Positions 46,701 to 58,905 are shown, counted from the first letter of the stretch. The stretch is 64,000 nt of DNA from Rhododendron vialii (GCF_030253575.1 NC_080557.1:30907501-30971500), one strand, 5' to 3'. Notes: generated by a model not told the origin, from the letters alone. Made by a program: numbers and translations.

Positions 46701-49079
46701 AAAGTCTCTACAATTATTATAAATGTCAAAACCCAAAACTCGTCAATCACATTCAAATTGCACTCGTCGTTGTTTTCGGAGTAGAGGAAAGGTGATAGAA
46801 CTGTTGTGACTGGTGACTTATCACCAAAAAGTGAAAGCATGCAAAACACGGGTAGTTGCAGTCTGAGATCAAGTTGCATAAAAGCTTAATAAGTTCCTTT
46901 CAAACACAGCCAACGGCCCAACCTCTATAAAGATGAAGGAAAATATAGGAGCATACCCACCTTGCCTTGCCTAACCAAAAGTTTAACACTACATAACAAG
47001 AAATAGTTTTGGTGGAGAAATGACAATTTAGTACTACGTAATTTAAGACTGGAATAATACCACTACCAACAGAGAAATCATAAAAGAAACCAAATTCAGG
47101 ACAACTAAGTCTTTCCTTAAAGCCAAGAAAAGGGAGTTTGGATATCAGATTCGAAGGAAAAAGACAGATTCCAAGGAAAAGACGATGGGGATCAACTGTT
47201 CTTCAAGCAACTATACAATTCTTTCAAAACTCCCCACCCCGTATACTTTACCAGATAATTAAGTGTGTGCATTCTACCCTATGCCTATCTACATTGGGGT
47301 TCTTCAAGTTACTAATTCTCAATGAGCTAACACACCCTGCTTCCATTAATCAACTGCTTTTGAAGTCTATCACCGACCATAATTAGCTTTTCGTTTCCTG
47401 GTCGAAGTCCTGCAGTCTCCTATTTCACATAACAATTTCTTTAGGAATTCATGGAGAACAGTACACAAGACACAGGATGATCAAATCATAATACGGTCAT
47501 CCCAAATAACCTTCTGCGAATAGAATAACTACAAGAACAACCAAAAGGAGAAAATCCTACTTCACTAAGATGCAATTCTGTGAAACTGCCCCGCTACTTG
47601 TAACCATCCTACAAAGGAACTGTCTCACACAGAAAGCCGTCAAGTACTGCATCAGCTACTACTATTACGCACGATATTCTCTTGACGAACATACTCCGTT
47701 ATTATTTCAAATGCCAAGTGTAGTTTTCCATGAAAAAAGAAATCTTTAATCACCACAAAATTTTCTAATTTCCATACTACGAATTCGACTCAGAAATGTA
47801 TTTCCAAACAATTCTCTTCACTCATAGCCATTTAATTTTGAGTTCGTGGTAGAGCTCCCAAACTCAATATTAAACCCCCATGTAAACTACAAAGCATGAA
47901 TTTGAGCTATTCTCATTGATTAATAACATCAAATCAGTTCCTTTAAAGTTCATAGTCATCCAAATGAACCCTTAGGCTCCGTTCAATTGCTGGGACTCGG
48001 GAATGTTGTATAGGAAATTGAATCCCAAGAACAGTGAAGTGAGGTGAAGTAAACTAAAATGAAATTTATTTTCCTGTGGGCTTTCCTGACAAGAAATCTT
48101 GCAGAAAAACTAAAATGCCTAGCTTCCGGCAAAACCAGAAAGTGTTTCCTAGCCAAAAGTTGAAAGTGTGGGTCCGACAACTTTCTCGGTAAGGTTGATT
48201 ATCTCATCCTTTCGCATCTTTTCAATTATCTCATCCTTTCCTATCATTTCCGTGCAATTTGATCGGGGCCTTAGCACACCATACACTAACCATAGCATAT
48301 GAAATTGGCAAAAAATTCATTGACACTCAAAACAATACCTGCACTTTCCGCTGCCGCATCAACCCATCACTACTCCCCTTCTGCTCCTTCTCCACCTCAT
48401 CATCCTCCGGAATCGCATCAAGCGTCGTCCCGTTCCTCCCGGGCTTCCTCCTCGGACTAACCTGAATCGTCTTCGTCAAGATAACCGGCATGCCCGAACA
48501 ACACCCCGCAACGTAAACCTCAAACGAGGGGCCCGACGATCCCCCGAACGACGACAACCTCGGCCGGAAGAAAGCCGATCCGCCGCCCGCAACCGCGGCG
48601 GCCATGTAACAGTCCATGCTCCACCCGCTCCTGGAATCGTTCGCCACGCACCCGTTGCTCCAGGCGGCCTCCATTCTCTCTATCGACCCGCACAGCACCA
48701 TGTCCTCCTCCTCGTACACCTCGAACTCCACCGCCCCCGTGACCTTGACGCTGTCGGTGCTCACGTAGGTGACTTCCGAAGACAGGCTGTCAATCCGATC
48801 GCGGCGGAGGGTAAGCGACGCCGTTTCCGAGGCCGGCACGCGGGTGCCGTTGATTTCCAGCGACACGCCGATCTCGCGGCGGAGGTGGCGAAGGGTGAGG
48901 TGGTTTGGGACCGATTCGACCGCGGCGCAGGGCGCTATTCGGACGTAGAACAGCCGGATCTCGAACCAACCCGACGGGTGCAGCGGATTGGGCCCGTTGA
49001 CGAGCCGGTATATTTTGAGGTTCGGCTTCTTAATATTATACATCGTTATCGATGAATCCTCTGTGTCTTGGTTATCCAT
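43783..49079 (-). CDS. Homologue of Arabidopsis At1g01500, function unknown (two exons)
   Basis: Exon 1 is 49079-48339 and exon 2 is 44013-43783 (TAA at 43785-43783). The single 4325-bp intron is GT-AG, phase 0, and the protein is 323 residues. Exon 1 encodes a G/C-rich, folded-type domain with SGWFEIRLFYVRIAP, SLEINGTRVP, LTLRRDRIDSLSSEVTYVST, VKVTGAVEFEVYEEEDMVL, GPSFEVYVAGCCSGMPVILT and RRKPGRNGTTLDAIPE. Exon 2 encodes ITEAEVDDYELDG, YAGEDGQLSWFNAGVRVGVG, a Gly-rich hydrophobic stretch (GIGLGMCLGVGIGVGLMM) and a basic end RSYQATTRNFRRRFF. The hydrophobic stretch may be a single C-terminal membrane anchor. The plant family is sometimes labelled erythronate-4-phosphate dehydrogenase, but I see no dehydrogenase motif. 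The ATG at 49079 is the first in frame after an upstream TAA. Confidence 0.9.
45440..46585. repeat. Foldback of a duplicated coding-like segment in the intron
   Basis: The left arm (about 45440-45932, +) and right arm (about 46035-46585, -) are inverted copies. Both contain GGGCTTGCTTCCATCGG-like, CTCGAGTTCGTCCCACTCGG, GGTTCAGGCTC(C/T)GCCATC and GATTGAGATGACTCAAATTC-like sequence. The right arm, read on the minus strand, keeps an open frame (FYMPFISGLASIGYILWLIY, PLLEFVPLGRRGTWAGSGSA, VHVVIEMTQILSN); the left arm is more decayed and has an extra GCC/CCG expansion. A donor-like GTAACT follows ATCAAAATG in both. The source gene is not recognised. About 100 bp separates the arms. Confidence 0.8.
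47975..48270. mobile_element. MITE (GGCTCCGTTCAATTGC family), 296 bp
   Basis: Ends GGCTCCGTTCAATTGC and GCAATTTGATCGGGGCC are inverted. Flanking TTA triplets (47972-47974 and 48271-48273) fit a PIF/Harbinger-type duplication. It sits in the intron 70 bp from the exon-1 donor. Related to 26838-27107. Confidence 0.82.
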
Positions 49080-49112
49080 CGAAATCACGAAGCTGGGTCC
49101 CCCTGATTGGAA

Positions 49113-49172
49113 TTAGAGCCAGAAGGATCTGGAAAGTTCGATCTTCGGATGGGAATAAGCCGAAGAAGCCAT
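49113..49172 (-). promoter_or_regulatory. Upstream ORF of 19 codons in the At1g01500-like 5' leader
   Basis: An ATG at 49172-49170 opens a frame that closes at TAA 49115-49113, 33 bp before the main ATG. It encodes MASSAYSHPKIELSRSFWL. It lies in the probable 5' UTR, downstream of TAGGGTTT motifs at 49197-49204 and 49232-49239. Whether it is translated cannot be known from sequence. Confidence 0.45.
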
Positions 49173-49474
49173 GGGATTGAAGGATTCAACGAAACTTAGG
49201 GTTTAGAGGGAGGAAGGGAGGAAGCTAGGGTTTTGTTTGGAGATTGGGAGACGGTGGAAACCGAGTAAATGGAAACGTGGGGTTGACGACGGAGTCAAAT
49301 TTAGGGAAGGGTGGCGAGAAGTATGGGATGCAGGAGAGGAGAGGAGAGGTAATTCAGCGCATACGAGGAACTGTCACGTGTTTGTTACTCCAGACCGCCC
49401 TCCCTGGCACCGCACCGCACGTGTTAATGCAAAATTTAACAGCCGGACTACAGTCGCCACATGCAATTCGCGCT

Positions 49475-49805
49475 AACCGTCCACTGCACGCTTTTTGGAA
49501 TCTATTTCGGATTCCAAAAAAATACAGAAAAACATTCATAAATTTTAAAATAATATTTTATGGGACCCTGTACAAAATCAGTTGTAACGGATATCGGTAG
49601 ATATGTTTTTTGAATTTATAGGACCAAACTACAAAACTAAACAGTTTCGTTCCTACGAATTCCGAAAAATATACCTACCAATTTTCGTTGGAACTGATTT
49701 TTTACAGGGTCCAGTAAAATATTATTTTACAATTTATAAATATTTTTATGTATTTTTTTGGGCCCGGAATGGACCCTAAAAGGTGTGCGGTGGACCGGTC
49801 ACCGC
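49475..49805. mobile_element. Foldback MITE upstream of the At1g01500-like gene
   Basis: Arms of about 105 bp pair: CCGTCCACTGCACGCTTTTT with the complement of AAAAGGTGTGCGGTGGACCG, TTCCAAAAAAATACA, and TATTTTATGGGACCCTGTA with TACAGGGTCCAGTAAAATA. No coding capacity. Confidence 0.78.
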
Positions 49806-50210
49806 ATTCCATGCGGTGACCCTAGACCTTCTGAAAATCTAAACGAGCCAGACAGCTGAATGTAACTAAAAGTTTACCGTATTTTTCTTCCTCTATTTTA
49901 CTTTTAATTTTGGAGTATCAAATTTTTCCAAACTCTAAAAAGAACAATGAGTCTTTCTAAAATTCTTTAAAAAATAAAAAAAGTGAGGATAAATTACAAA
50001 AATTTTCCTAAATGTATCACATCTATTCTCCATGTTGAAGATATAAAGGTGGATTAAAGATGCTCTTAGTAGTACTAATTTTTTTGTATGAGAAGGTGCA
50101 GGCATACGTGTTTGGAAGCATGGGAATTAGAGTACATGTTTTCATATGTTACTTATCCATAGACATTGGGGTTGGAAAATACTACTATAATGGGAGCTAA
50201 GACTTAATAA
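49806..50210. other. Intergenic stretch, nothing recognised
   Basis: A/T-rich, no repeat boundary or coding signal seen. Confidence 0.3.
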
Positions 50211-50450
50211 GACCCCGTTTCAGAAATTTTCTTAAAAAATAAGCAGTTTATTTTACATTTTCAAATTCAAAAATAAAGTAAATGAAAAATTTTTTTTTAA
50301 TTTTTTTTTGCATCATATAAAAAATCTCATTGAGATCTTTCAAACAAAATCCATATTGCATATTTTTAGATTTCAATTAACCCATAATTTTTGAGCTTGA
50401 AATTGTCTTATTAAAAAATAAGGACTTATTTTCGATTCCGGAATGGAGCC
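50211..50450. mobile_element. MITE, GGTCCRTTCC family, 240 bp
   Basis: Ends GACCCCGTTTCAG and GGAATGGAGCC are inverted and flanked by TAA (50208-50210, 50451-50453). Same family as 37231-37472. Confidence 0.8.
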
Positions 50451-50558
50451 TAAGTTGTTAAGTTTAGTTATTTCAATGTAAATTCTTTAATTATTTCACC
50501 GTGGATGTTCTAAGATCCCGTGCCACCGGTCCATGTTTTAAAGGGCTGAAGGCACTAA

Positions 50559-51521
50559 GGGTCCGTTCCAGAACGTTTTTTTTGACAAAAATGAGAAGAT
50601 TGTATTGATAAACGTCCAGTGGCACTTACAAAACGGAGATCATTACAAAGAATTTGGACAAAGCCAAATTAATCGTCTAACAAATAGAAAACAAGTAAAT
50701 CACAAGGCAATCGATATCTTTTCATCCTAACCCAGACATGGCCTGACGCAATAGCGACACTTTTAAATTGCCTAACAACTAATTAGGAGTCTCAAACGAG
50801 AAAAAGTGTAAAGTTAAGGACAAAAGACATCAAATACCCAAACGATCAGATGCACTCCAGCCAAGTATGGACGCACCAATGAACTCCCAAGAACTACAGA
50901 TCTACCGAGCCGCCACGGGTTGCCTCGCCAAAGACATCATGTAGGGATAAAATGCTGAAATATAGATATCGTTGTGAAACAACCTCGATTGAAAGAACTT
51001 GATCTATAGACAAAATTCGTCCAAAGACGAAACTAATAACTCTCGTTGAACGAGAGATAAAACTCTCACAGATCAGACAACAAGTCGTAGATCTGGAGAG
51101 ACAGAATGAAAAAAAACAAAAACAAAAACAAAGAAATGGAGTCGATAGTACCATGGCCTCCCCCTCCCGTCGCCGCACACGGGTATGGAACTCACGGGGG
51201 GGAGGGGAAGGGAGAAGATCGAGAAGATGTGGTGGCTAGGGTTGAGAGAGAGGAAGAGAGAGATAGGGTTGAGAGCCTTGTGTCGTCCGTTCTAGAACAT
51301 TAAAAAAACCCTTATTTTTTAAGAAGGCAATTTCAAACTCAAAAATTATGGACTTATTGAAATCTAAAAATATGTAATATGAATTTTGTTTGGAAGATCT
51401 CATCGAGATCTTTTATACGATGCAAAAAAAATTTAAAAAATATTTTTCATTTACATTATTTTTGAGTTTAAAAATATGAAATAAGCTGCTTATTTTTTAA
51501 AATTTTTTTTGGAACGGGACC
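50559..51521. mobile_element. MITE of the same family, split by a retroposon
   Basis: It starts GGGTCCGTTCCAGAAC after TAA (50556-50558) and ends GGAACGGGACC before TAA (51522-51524). Removing the 710-bp insert and one duplicated target copy leaves about 239 bp, matching the 240-242 bp of intact members. Confidence 0.85.
50575..51284 (-). mobile_element. Non-LTR retroposon, 710 bp, with 14-bp target duplication
   Basis: The left edge on the plus strand is a poly-T run (the poly-A tail on the minus strand). The target GTCCGTTCCAGAAC is at 50561-50574 and again, with one change, at 51285-51298. The minus-strand 5' end has CT-rich leader sequence with CTCAACCCTAGCCACCAC-type motifs, like LINE 5' regions. 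No endonuclease or reverse transcriptase is encoded, so this is an internally deleted LINE or SINE-like element. Confidence 0.75.
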
Positions 51522-51524
51522 TAA

Positions 51525-52373
51525 ATACTTCCTTGTGAGTCATGAGAGAGTGAGACGCACACATTTAGATGAAAGCAGGGAGTATTTTTGAAGAGAATAA
51601 TGAGAAGGTTAAAAGTACGGAAAATGACAGCCAATAACGTGTTTTGATAATTCATACTTCTGTTAAGGATATTTTCAGCATTAACAAATGTTCTCAATAT
51701 ATTCTTAGCGAATATTAATTATCAAAACACGTTTTGAACCGTCATTTTCTCTTAAAAGTAAGGGCGTTGGAGTACAGTAGTATACACACATGGCGGGCTG
51801 CATGGCGGGGCAGGAGATAATCCAGTCCACACAAATTCCCGGCACGTAGTGGAAATAGTTTTGGCCCATATCATATCAGCAGGCCGTCGTCATGGGATTC
51901 GAATTCCCCTTCAACCCCTTCTGCTCCAGGATCGGACAAGTCAGGAGTGCCGCCACCATCACGTGTCCCACTTTTTAATGGTTCCATAATACGAATATTC
52001 AATTTAATACTCTCTCCTCATTTCAAAAAAATTTAATACTCTCTCCGTCTCAATTTTTTATTCTCTTGTTTGGAGAGAATTTGTGTTACTTCTCAATTGA
52101 CTTGTAATCTATAAGGGTTTTAAATATTTTAAAAAACTTTGTTTAATAGTATTAATCGAGATCTATCAATCAAAATTCATATTATATGTATAAAGTATTA
52201 CTAATTGCCAAATATAACCAATGTACTATCGGTTAGGATGGAACGAGGGACTACAAAATGAGGATGAAGGGAGTAATTGTTAGTTGAATTCTGACCACTT
52301 AAATGTAAAATATCTGTAAATAGTGAAGGAAATTACTTTTTTTCTTTTATTTTATGTGTAGTTTCTATTGTCA
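51525..52373. other. Intergenic stretch, nothing recognised
   Basis: A/T-rich. Near 52020 there is a lone Stowaway-like end (ACTCTCTCCGTCTC). At 51640-51750 a loose inverted repeat around TTGATAATTCATACTT is present. Confidence 0.3.
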
Positions 52374-53165
52374 TTTACGGACTCCAGGAAAAATTAAATT
52401 TCGTTAATTGATCATTGAAATTCGACCATGTAACTAAAATAATAGGAGTAAAGATTGAAATTTGTGGATTTCGGAAAAGTTACATTTGGATAAGTTAAAT
52501 TCCGACCACTTTAATATAAAATAATAGTAAAACTTGTCATATATATATATGTGGACCTCAAAAATGTTAATTTGTTCGATTGTTATTTGAATTCAGACCA
52601 CGTAAATATAAAATAATAAAAAAAATTTAGTAGCATTAATAAGTGGATTTCGTTGGACCCACAATAATAAAAATATAATATGTTATGCATCGGTATTTGC
52701 GGACTTCAAAAATTGTTACTCCCTGTCCCAAATTGCTTGCCAGTTACGAAAAATCGTGTAATTTTATTAACGGACTCTAGGAAAATTTAAATTTCGTTAA
52801 TTGTTAGTTGAATTTCGACCATGTAACTAAAATAATAGTAAGGATTGCAATTTGTAGATTTCAAAAAAGTTACATTTGCATAATTGTCAGTTAAATTCTA
52901 ACCACTTCAATGTAAAATAATAGTAAAACTCACCATTTGTGGACCTCAAAAATGTTAATTTATTCAATTGTTATTTGTATTTTGACCATGTAAATATAAA
53001 ATAATAATTAAAATATTTATTAGCATTAATAAGTGGATTTCGTGGGACCCACAATAATAAAAATGTACTCCCTCCATCCCTAATATGTTATGCATCGGTA
53101 TTTGTGGACTTCGAAAATGGTTACTCCCTCCATCCCTAATAGTCCGCCCCTTACAAAAAGTCATG
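52374..53165. repeat. ~0.4-kb tandem duplication
   Basis: ACGGACTC(C/T)AGGAAAA starts each unit near 52377 and 52770 (offset 393; 405 further in). Both contain CCATGTAACTAAAATAATA, GTGGACCTCAAAAATGTTAA, GGGACCCACAATAATAAAAA-like and TGTTATGCATCGGTATTTG. Stowaway-like CTCCCTCC starts occur at the unit ends (53068 and 53123). Confidence 0.8.
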
Positions 53166-53965
53166 CAATTTTTTGTTTAAAAAATAAAGTATTTTCAAGC
53201 ATCATTCTTTGCACCAAAAGCTCTTTCCTATGGTGCAAAGAAATTAACTAAAAAATAATGCATGGAAGTATTTTATTTTTTGATCTTAAAATTACACGTC
53301 TTTTTGTGGGGGTCCAGCAATTTGGGACAGATGAGTAATTAAAAAAACTTAATGTTGGTTGCGGGCCAACATCCTGTCCACGCGAGTCGAACCATAGGGC
53401 TTAGGGCCTGCTACGTTTTAGTATAAGAAAATATAGTTGTGCATTTACCACTACTTACGAATTTTGATAAGATGGTAAGCGTTTGATCATAACACTTAAT
53501 AGTACTACTAATGAAGTGGTGTCTTTTAGGTTCGCCTCGAGTGACGCCCCACCACAGTTCGTTTCGTAAGTGTACGCAGCTTGGTAAAGATTAGTAAAGT
53601 TATTTATTGGCTCAAAATTTTGTTATATCCAACGAGTAAAAATAAAATAAAAACCATAATCTTTACTTATGGCCAAAGCTAAAGGTGGGTTTGCGAAAGT
53701 CGTCACTAATATAGTCCTTTTCCATGCCACCATCATCTTTGGAATAATTGGGTGTTCTGTGTTTTAACCAAATTTATTTATTTTTCGTATGGAGAATTGT
53801 ATCGTAATTATTCATGCGGACAACACAAACCTCATGTGAAAGATTTCTTATCAAGGTGATTTTATATCTTCTTGTTTGGCTTTTTTGGGGCTCAGAATAT
53901 ATGCTAGTTTTATTTTTTTGATTCGGAATATATACTAGTTCGCCCTTAAGCATTATAGCTTGAAG
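53166..53965. other. Intergenic stretch, nothing recognised
   Basis: A/T-rich DNA with no coding signal. Confidence 0.3.
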
Positions 53966-54468
53966 CCTTGGAGTTTTGTTTTTTTTTTGTTTTTTTGGGT
54001 CAAAATGTTAGGAGATTTCATTGATATGAGATACACATACAACCAATGAGGGTTAACTATCCCAAACAAAGACAATAATGATCAGGAGGCCTAAATTCGC
54101 AAGCTTATAACTCTAGAACCTCACAAACCAACACGACGATCCCTTGATCATTAGCTAGCTTCTGACAATCGGATTCCAAAACCAATGAATGAAACCCCAA
54201 CAAAACCACCAAACTAGGGGAAACTCAGCCCGAGAGAAAGACTAAGGGCAAACAAGCGAAGAGAAAAATAGAAAAACACAAGAAAACAAATCGAAAAGCA
54301 CTAGAAATAAAACCTCACAAGCAACATGTACCCACCTAACCAATCAAGCACTCCTACTCAAGCGAACCAAGCAAGCACAAGAACAGACTCTGACAACCAC
54401 ATCTGCAAGCTAATCCACAAATTCGAGACGCACCTCAGTGACGGAACACCGACGACTACGTGATGGAT

Positions 54469-56429
54469 TGTCACGACCCTGACCCGCCCCTTGAGGTCTT
54501 AATCATGACAAATGCCAGTGATTTCTCACTAAGGCCAAATCACAAATCAAATATCATCTAAGCAAACGATCATCAAAAGGGGCTAAACATAACAACGGAA
54601 GCAAAAGTTAACTTTTATTGATAACAAACCAAAATCTTACATAGGTTTACAAACCAAAAGGATAAACCTCTCAAAGCTGTGCTTACCTACAAATTTACAA
54701 ACTAAACAAATCATACACAAAGCTAAGTGACCATGAAGCATAACTTCCTTTTCCAAATATACAACACATCTCAAAAGTAAACACTCTACCACACTACGCG
54801 TCGCTTCCTAAAAGGTGGAAAAGAAAATACATAAGCCAAAGCTCGTGTGAATGATTAATACTTGACTCACATGCCTTCCATGGACAATGCAAAATAATTT
54901 GATAATATTTCAAAACAAAGAACTCAAAACCATAAGTCAAATATAATGCACATTCCGCTATTCAAAATTCAAAAGCTACCGGGCATCCCCAGTAGTGGAT
55001 AAGCCAGACGTCTACGCATTATCCCAAAACACACACCAACCTCAAACACCCTTGCTAGCCATTAAGCCGTCCCCTAGCAAGACCGGACGTTGGGAATGTC
55101 ATTAAATAGATTCGCAAATATTTCACAAATAGGTCCACCTTCCATTGCTATTCCATGGAGTACACAATTCATAAAATTTGTTCAAATAAGTTCGTTAAAG
55201 AAAACAAGTTCAAAATCATGTAATTCAGGTATTAAATCACTCACCTCGATCCACGTGACGACTCGAACTTCCTAGAACATTCAATCAAATGAAAACATGT
55301 TTAGACAATACTCAATGATTCTATTTATGCTCAATACAATGCCCTAAAAGTGTTTAAGTTCAATTCAATCCAAATAAATCATACTCCCTTTCATCTTAAA
55401 CCCAAAAATATTGAAACCAACGCCAAAAGTTGCACAACTACAAGCCCTACGCTCAGTAAAAATCCCAGGTTCAAAAACGAGAGGAGATTAACCCAACAAT
55501 CAAAGGAAAAACAGTTTCGCAACCATTTTCGCACCTATCAACCAACCCAGCTTTAGAAATTCACCAAAAATTGTATACTTAACCAAATTAATTGATTCCA
55601 ACGCCAATCTCTTCTTAACTTAAATATGCACCTCCTGTAAAAGACCCAAAGCCACCCAAAATGTTCATCATGCCCAGAAAGTTAAAAGAAGACAGCCACG
55701 CACAGATTCGCGCATCCAGCAAACAGCCAGTATTCAAAAATCCATAACTAATTGTGTGATTATCGGTTTTGCATGATCTTGGTAGCGAAATCTTCATATT
55801 GAAACGTACTTTAACTGTTATGAAGGCACCAAAAATTAATTCCTAGCAGAAAGGCTCCAAAAAGACAGATTACCAGAACCCACGAAATTTTCAGCATACA
55901 ATAGGTTTATTCAAGACTCAAATAGATGATCAAACTTGATTCCTTGCACATCAAACCAACACTTAACACATATAAAGAAGGCAGGAGATCCCTACCTCGA
56001 AGGTTAGAAGCAAGTCCGAACATGGAGGAAACTTCTAAGCACTCCGATCTTGAATTTTCTTGGATGGATAGAAAGCTCTCGTCGCAAAGAACAACTTTAG
56101 TACTTGGGATTTTTCCAAAATCTCATTCATAGTAGATGAAATCGAAGAGAGAAGGTGAGAGGGGTGAGAGCCGAGAGAGACACCGGAGAAGAAGAAAAGA
56201 AAGGAAAGGAAAAGAGAAAAAAATCTCCTGCTCCCTTCTTTTTTTTTTTTGACTTATATAGCACAAATAACACTTTCACCCTTTCACTCCTATTGAATCA
56301 CGTCAACTCCCACGAATTACAAGTCATCTCACATTGACCCAACTCATATCTTCTGCATTATCCATTTTTCCATAATCCAAATACATATTAAACATTTAAA
56401 ATTTGAGAAAATAATTATGGGTCTCTACA
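54469..56429 (-). mobile_element. Solo LTR, 1961 bp, Gypsy-type
   Basis: Plus-strand ends are TGTCACGACCCTGACCCG and GGGTCTCTACA, flanked by a perfect 5-bp duplication TGGAT (54464-54468 and 56430-56434). In minus orientation it has a TATA box (CTATATAAG near 56256) and an AATAAA signal near 54620, so the LTR reads leftward. TGTAGAGACCC...GTGACA termini fit Ty3/Gypsy chromovirus-like LTRs (family by inference). No internal domain remains. Confidence 0.85.
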
Positions 56430-57065
56430 TGGATGGAGGAGGAGGTGTTGCCACTACAAGAAAAAGTACGTTTAGTGACGAAAAAGTGGCGACAAAATTT
56501 AATTTCGTAGCTAAATGAGTATATTTGGCGACAAAAAAATAAATTCGTCATTGTTTTAACAACTTCCGCGATGAAATTATTTCGTCACCAATAATAACTA
56601 TTTAGTGACGAAAAAGACATTTTTGTCACCAAAGGCACGTATTTGGTGACAAAATAAAATTTTCGTCTCCAAAAGAGTAAAAAAGGAGATGAAATTATTT
56701 TTTTTCGCCAAAAATAACTATTCGGTGACAAAAAAAAATATTTTGTCGCCAAATGAACCAATTTGGCGACGAAAAATATTTTCGTCTTTTTTTTACGTTT
56801 TCAGTAACGAAAAATTTATCCTTTGATGACGAAATTTATGAATTACGCTTTGTCACCAAATATATTTCTGGCATAACTCTTTGCTCAAAACTCCGATTGA
56901 GATAATTTAAATTGGATTTGAACAATAACATAAAGAGCTACTACTTTAATGTTTATCAAAATTGTTAATTTTAATGTTTAATGGTTCAAAATGCCGTTCG
57001 AAATATATTTTAATGTTAAATATATGTGTTATATATTAGATATTTCAAACATATGCTGAAAAGTT

Positions 57066-57135
57066 TGTGTGGTGTAGTTGGTTAAAACTTGCGTGCAAAA
57101 CCTAGGAGACTCGGGTTCGAAACCCAGTTGGAGCA
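57066..57135 (+). other. tRNA-like remnant inside the CACTA element
   Basis: TGGTGTAGTTGGTTAAAA resembles a tRNA A-box/D-arm, and GGGTTCGAAACCC fits a T-arm/B-box. The anticodon and acceptor stems do not pair well, so it is a degraded tRNA or SINE head and not a working tRNA gene. Confidence 0.4.
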
Positions 57136-58895
57136 AGAAAATGTGATTTTTTTCACATATAAGTATGTCTTTTGTGACAAAAAAATTCGTCATCGATGGG
57201 CCACCTTTGATGAGCCAAAGGAAATAATTTGTGACGAAATTTTTTGTCGTAAAAAAAACACAATAGATGATGAAGAAAATTTCATCACCAAATCATTTTT
57301 CCTTAACGAAATTTTTCGTCGCCAAAAGCCACTATAGGTGACGAAATGTAACAGCCCTGAATTTTGGTCAATAAAAATTTCGTTAAATATTTGAATTTTA
57401 TTTAAATTACTTATTTTCTCTTTGAGTGGCTATATGATTTCTTGTTAATTTTCTTCGTAGTTAGATTTTGGTCTCGACGAGAAAACCTACTTGACCAATT
57501 TAGTTAGTTCCTAACCGACTAGTTGGAGGAACCGAGCAACTAACTCACCTAATTGCTAGATGAACCTTTTGGACCTTTTGAACCTTTTGTCTTTACCCAT
57601 TGGTCCATAATGGTTAAGGTAATTTTTGTCCATTGGACAATAAGCTATTCATTATAATATTTGACTAAAAGTACATGTAGTCTTTTCAAATCTTATTTTA
57701 AGTATAAAAGTACTTGTACTTCTTTTATCCATTGGTCTTTAACCGTTAGGGAAATTATTATCCATTGGGTAATAACCCAAATCTTCTTACCAAGTACAAA
57801 GTTTTATTTTTATAATCAAGTATGGATTTTCCATGTGATTTTATGCATTAAAATATTAGGGTATATTTAAACCCTAGATTTCCAAAGTACTTTATTTATT
57901 AATCTAGTACTTGTACTCTATTATAAACTAATGGGGAGAATCCTAGCCTTTTTATTTAATTGGGGTACTTGGTACCACACCTATATTTAAATATAGGGCT
58001 TTTGTTCACATGCTTTAAAGTACATTTTGATTATTTTATTATAAAAGTTTCCTAGTTACTATTGTCCATTGGATAATAAAAGTTAAGAAATTTATTATCC
58101 ATTGGGTAATAGAGTTATTCTTTCACCAAGTACATGAGTTCATTAAACTAATATTTTTTCTTAAACCCCATGTGATAAAGTACACAATATTTTATTATTA
58201 AAGTACTTAGTAGCCTTTAAGACCTAAGATTCTCCTAGTACCTTGTTATTATTTTATATTGGGGTTTTGTACTCAATTGGATTAATTTATTGGGGAGTTG
58301 ATCTTCCTAGAGTATATTAGTACACTAGTTTATTTGTTTAATCAAACATGTGCCTAATTGTAATTCTTTATTGGGTATTTGATTTTGTAAATCTTGTACC
58401 TTGGTACTTTCTTATTCTTTCTTGCATATATATATATATAAGTGTACTTGTGAGAGAGAGACAGAGAGAGAATTACCGAGAGAGAGAGAGGGAGAGAGAG
58501 AGGAGAGGGCTGAGAGAGAGAGAGGGAGAGAGAGAGAGAGAGGGAGAGAGAGAGAGAGATTTTGTTGTACTATCTTTGATCTTCTTTGTACTTCAAATCC
58601 TTGGGAAATATTCTTCCTAGCCAAATCTTAAACCCCATTGTCCTCTTTTGTACATCTTTCAATTGTTTAAAACCAAATCTTGTACCATTGTCTCCTTGTT
58701 TCCAACAAATCTTCCAAAGATCAAATCTAAGGACTAACCTAGCCATGCAAGCCTACCATTTAGCCTAACCTAGCCATGCAAGCCTAGGGTTAGACTTTGA
58801 CCTTCCATAAGTGCTTGACAAGTGTCAAAATTTGAGATATGGTGAGAGAGGGGGGGGCCGGCCATGAGAGGGGAGGGAGAGTCCAAGGTTTTGCC

Positions 58896-58905
58896 TATAA
58901 ATAGC
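58896..58905 (+). promoter_or_regulatory. LTR TATA box
   Basis: CTATAAATAG, followed 30-40 bp later by CA-rich initiator-like sequence and then a CT-rich leader. Confidence 0.55.

Noticed and set aside
43783..49079. Naming this gene an erythronate-4-phosphate dehydrogenase
   Set aside because: That label is attached to the At1g01500 family in some databases, but the sequence shows no NAD-binding or dehydrogenase motif, so only the family relation is claimed.
53370..53400. GGTTCGACTCGCG on the minus strand as a tRNA B-box
   Set aside because: No matching A-box or cloverleaf stems were found at the right distance.
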